Assembly: GCA_965369635.1 (NCBI GenBank)
Contig: CBDURC010000066.1
Span: 1 to 13,655 of the forward strand
Direction of reading: 5' to 3'
Source of the DNA: UBA3071 sp965369635
GTDB taxonomy: Bacteria > Chloroflexota > Anaerolineae > UBA3071
Length of the DNA: 13,655 nt
Each line of letters starts with the position of its first letter. Position 1 is the stretch's first letter. The notes below the pieces were generated by a model, which searched no databases, was not told the DNA's origin, and saw only the letters and a program-made list of their open reading frames with translations. Shown here in pieces: positions 12,076 through 13,655 of the stretch. The translations under genes and the position numbers were made by a program.

Positions 12076-13655
12076 CTATTCCCACTCGATCGTCGCCGGC
12101 GGCTTGGAGGAGATGTCGTACACCACGCGGTTCACGTCTGGCACTTCGTTGACAATGCGATTGGAGATGCGGGCCAGCAGATCGTAGGGCAGCCGCGCCC
12201 AGTCGGCGGTCATGAAGTCCTCGCTGGTCACCGCCCGCAAGGCCACGACGTGGGCATAGGTCCGCCCATCTCCCATCACCCCCACGCTGCGCACCGGCAA
12301 CAGCACGGCGAAGACCTGCGCCGTCTGGCGGTACAGTCCCGCAGCCCGCAGTTCCTCCAGCAGGATAGCGTCGGCGGCACGCAGCGTCTCCAGTCGCTCC
12401 CAGGTCACCTCGCCGATGACGCGGATGGCCAGCCCCGGCCCGGGGAAGGGATGCCGCCAGACGATCTCCTCCGGCAGTCTAAGGGCCTCGCCCACCGCCC
12501 GCGCCTCGTCCTTGAACAGCAATCGCAGAGGCTCCACCAACTCAAACCCCATCTCCTCCGGCAGTCCGCCCACGTTGTGGTGTGTCTTGATGGTGCGCGC
12601 TGCACCGTGCTCATCGCGGCTGGCGCTCTCGATGACGTCGGGGTAGAGCGTGCCCTGAGCCAGGAAGCCAATCTCATCCCAGTCGGCGGGCCAGTCGGCG
12701 GCCAGCCGCGCCGCCTCCCGCTCGAAGACGCGCACGAACCGTTCGCCGATGCGCTTGCGCTTCTCCTCGGGATCGGTCACGCCGTCCAGGTCGTCCAGGA
12801 ACTCCTCGCTGGCGTTGACCGCCACCAACCGCATGGACTGCGCCCGCTCGAAGGTCTCCACTACCTGCTCTGGCTCACCGCGGCGCAGCAGCCCCGTGTC
12901 CACGAAGACGCAGGTCAACCGGTCGCCCACAGCACGGTGCACCAGCGCCGCTGTCACCGCCGAGTCTACCCCGCCCGACAGCCCGCAGAGCACGTGCCCA
13001 TTGCCCACCTGGCGGCGGATGGTGGCCATGCTCTGCTCAATGAAGGAGACAGGCGTCCAATCGCCGTGGCAGCCGCAGACGTCGTACAGGAAGTGACGGA
13101 TGATCTCCTTGCCGCCAACCGTGTGGACGACCTCGGGATGGAACTGCAAGCCATAGCGGCCGTAGGTCAGGTCACCCATGGCGGCTACAGGGGAGTTGTC
13201 GCTGGCGGCCAGCACCTGCCAGCCTGGCGGCAGCGTTTCCACGCGGTCGCCGTGGCTCATCCACACGGAGAGAGGCGAGGGAGGAATGGGGGACGAGAAA
13301 CGAGGGACGAGGGCAGGCAGCAGGGGATTCTCGACACTGGTCAACGTGAGTTTGGCCAGGCCGTATTCTCGTTCGATAGCCGGAGCAATGCGGCCTCCCA
13401 GGGCCTGCGCCAGAAGCTGCATGCCGTAGCAGATGCCCAGGACCGGCATACCGCTTTGCAGCACGTAGGCGGGCAGGGTTGGCGCGCCGGGCTCGTAGAC
13501 GCTGGCGGGGCCGCCGGAAAGGATGAAACCGCGAGGCGACAGCGATAGCACTCGCTCGTCCGGCGCATCCCAGGGGATCAACTCGCAGTAGACCTGCGCT
13601 TCCCGCACCCGCCGGGCGATGAGCTGGCTGTATTGAGAACCGAAATCGAGAATGA
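12076..13655 (-). CDS. guaA: GMP synthase, glutamine-hydrolysing (5' end cut by window edge)
   Basis: It converts XMP, glutamine and ATP to GMP in purine biosynthesis in the cytoplasm. The reading frame is open to the right edge, beginning Ile-Leu-Asp-Phe-Gly-Ser-Gln-Tyr-Ser-Gln-Leu-Ile, the normal GuaA start, so at most a few N-terminal residues are missing; 525 are visible. The class I amidotransferase domain shows Gly-Ile-Cys-Tyr-Gly (Cys codon at 13429-13431) and Phe-His-Pro-Glu (His and Glu of the triad). The ATP pyrophosphatase domain has Ser-Gly-Gly-Val-Asp-Ser (about 12961-12978), and the dimerisation domain ends in the typical Pro-Pro-Ala-Thr-Ile-Glu-Trp-Glu. Oddity: the loop just before Val-Trp-Met-Ser-His-Gly-Asp is longer than usual and is encoded by a 7-bp microsatellite. 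It is a housekeeping gene that shares the strand with the toxin-antitoxin pair; no functional link is evident. Confidence 0.97.
   Translation of the reverse strand, partial: ILDFGSQYSQLIARRVREAQVYCELIPWDAPDERVLSLSPRGFILSGGPASVYEPGAPTLPAYVLQSGMPVLGICYGMQLLAQALGGRIAPAIEREYGLAKLTLTSVENPLLPALVPRFSSPIPPSPLSVWMSHGDRVETLPPGWQVLAASDNSPVAAMGDLTYGRYGLQFHPEVVHTVGGKEIIRHFLYDVCGCHGDWTPVSFIEQSMATIRRQVGNGHVLCGLSGGVDSAVTAALVHRAVGDRLTCVFVDTGLLRRGEPEQVVETFERAQSMRLVAVNASEEFLDDLDGVTDPEEKRKRIGERFVRVFEREAARLAADWPADWDEIGFLAQGTLYPDVIESASRDEHGAARTIKTHHNVGGLPEEMGFELVEPLRLLFKDEARAVGEALRLPEEIVWRHPFPGPGLAIRVIGEVTWERLETLRAADAILLEELRAAGLYRQTAQVFAVLLPVRSVGVMGDGRTYAHVVALRAVTSEDFMTADWARLPYDLLARISNRIVNEVPDVNRVVYDISSKPPATIEWE
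13291..13311. repeat. 7-bp microsatellite (three units) inside guaA
   Basis: GGACGAG, AAACGAG and GGACGAG lie head to tail, 21 bp in total, in the loop before the Trp-Met-Ser-His-Gly-Asp motif of the amidotransferase domain. The units resemble the GACGAG units of the intergenic purine-rich tract at 3895-3992. Confidence 0.75.

Noticed and set aside
12250..13548. Long open frame antisense to guaA (432 codons)
   Set aside because: guaA on the minus strand is unmistakable across the same bases; the plus-strand product is Gln/His/Arg-rich shadow.
13606..13608. GTG 13608 as the start of guaA
   Set aside because: The frame continues upstream with the conserved Asp-Phe-Gly-Ser-Gln-Tyr motif to the window edge, so the gene is cut and the GTG is an internal Val codon.

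Overview
This window most likely comes from a GC-rich, uncultured member of the Chloroflexota (Anaerolineae/Caldilineae-like). That is an inference from several traits: a lipoprotein with a long Thr-Pro linker, a secreted subtilase ending in a short basic-aromatic-Pro-Leu-Val tail, split MalF/MalG-type sugar permeases, and short palindromic and purine-rich intergenic repeats. No rRNA or tRNA gene is visible to confirm it.

The left part (1-7264) is a plus-strand block. It opens with a 99-bp tandem repeat and a strong hairpin. Next come a small membrane-anchored protein of unknown function and a very unusual 743-residue protein that joins a GT-C membrane glycosyltransferase to a MalF-type ABC permease. 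A MalG-type permease overlaps its stop codon. After a foldable purine-rich spacer comes a large GH57 alpha-glucan hydrolase lipoprotein. Together these suggest breakdown of an alpha-glucan outside the membrane and uptake of the products. The substrate-binding protein and ATPase must be encoded elsewhere.

The middle (7265-9742) is a 459-bp spacer full of palindromes followed by a secreted S8 subtilase. It converges, with only 7 bp between stop codons, on the minus-strand block. In transcription order that block is guaA (GMP synthase, cut by the right edge), a Phd/YefM-type antitoxin with its own sigma70-like promoter, an overlapping PIN-domain (VapC-type) toxin, and a membrane-anchored penicillin-recognising serine hydrolase.

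The most interesting signal is a 17-bp GC-rich hairpin element, CCCCGCTTGGGGCGGGG, present at six places (1432-1456, 1910-1955, 7623-7647, 7775-7799, 7823-7868, 9199-9244). Every copy is flanked on both sides by the same tetranucleotide: CTTG in three copies, CTGG in the other three. The three longer copies are exactly what results if one element inserted into the CTTG inside another and duplicated it. Each step adds 21 bp (7 codons), carries no stop in any frame, and is read in all three frames in host proteins. Removing the copies in silico restores a textbook signal peptide and a continuous C-terminal domain in the subtilase. I read it as a minimal, frame-neutral, self-nesting mobile or expanding element. 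No enzyme that would move it is encoded here.
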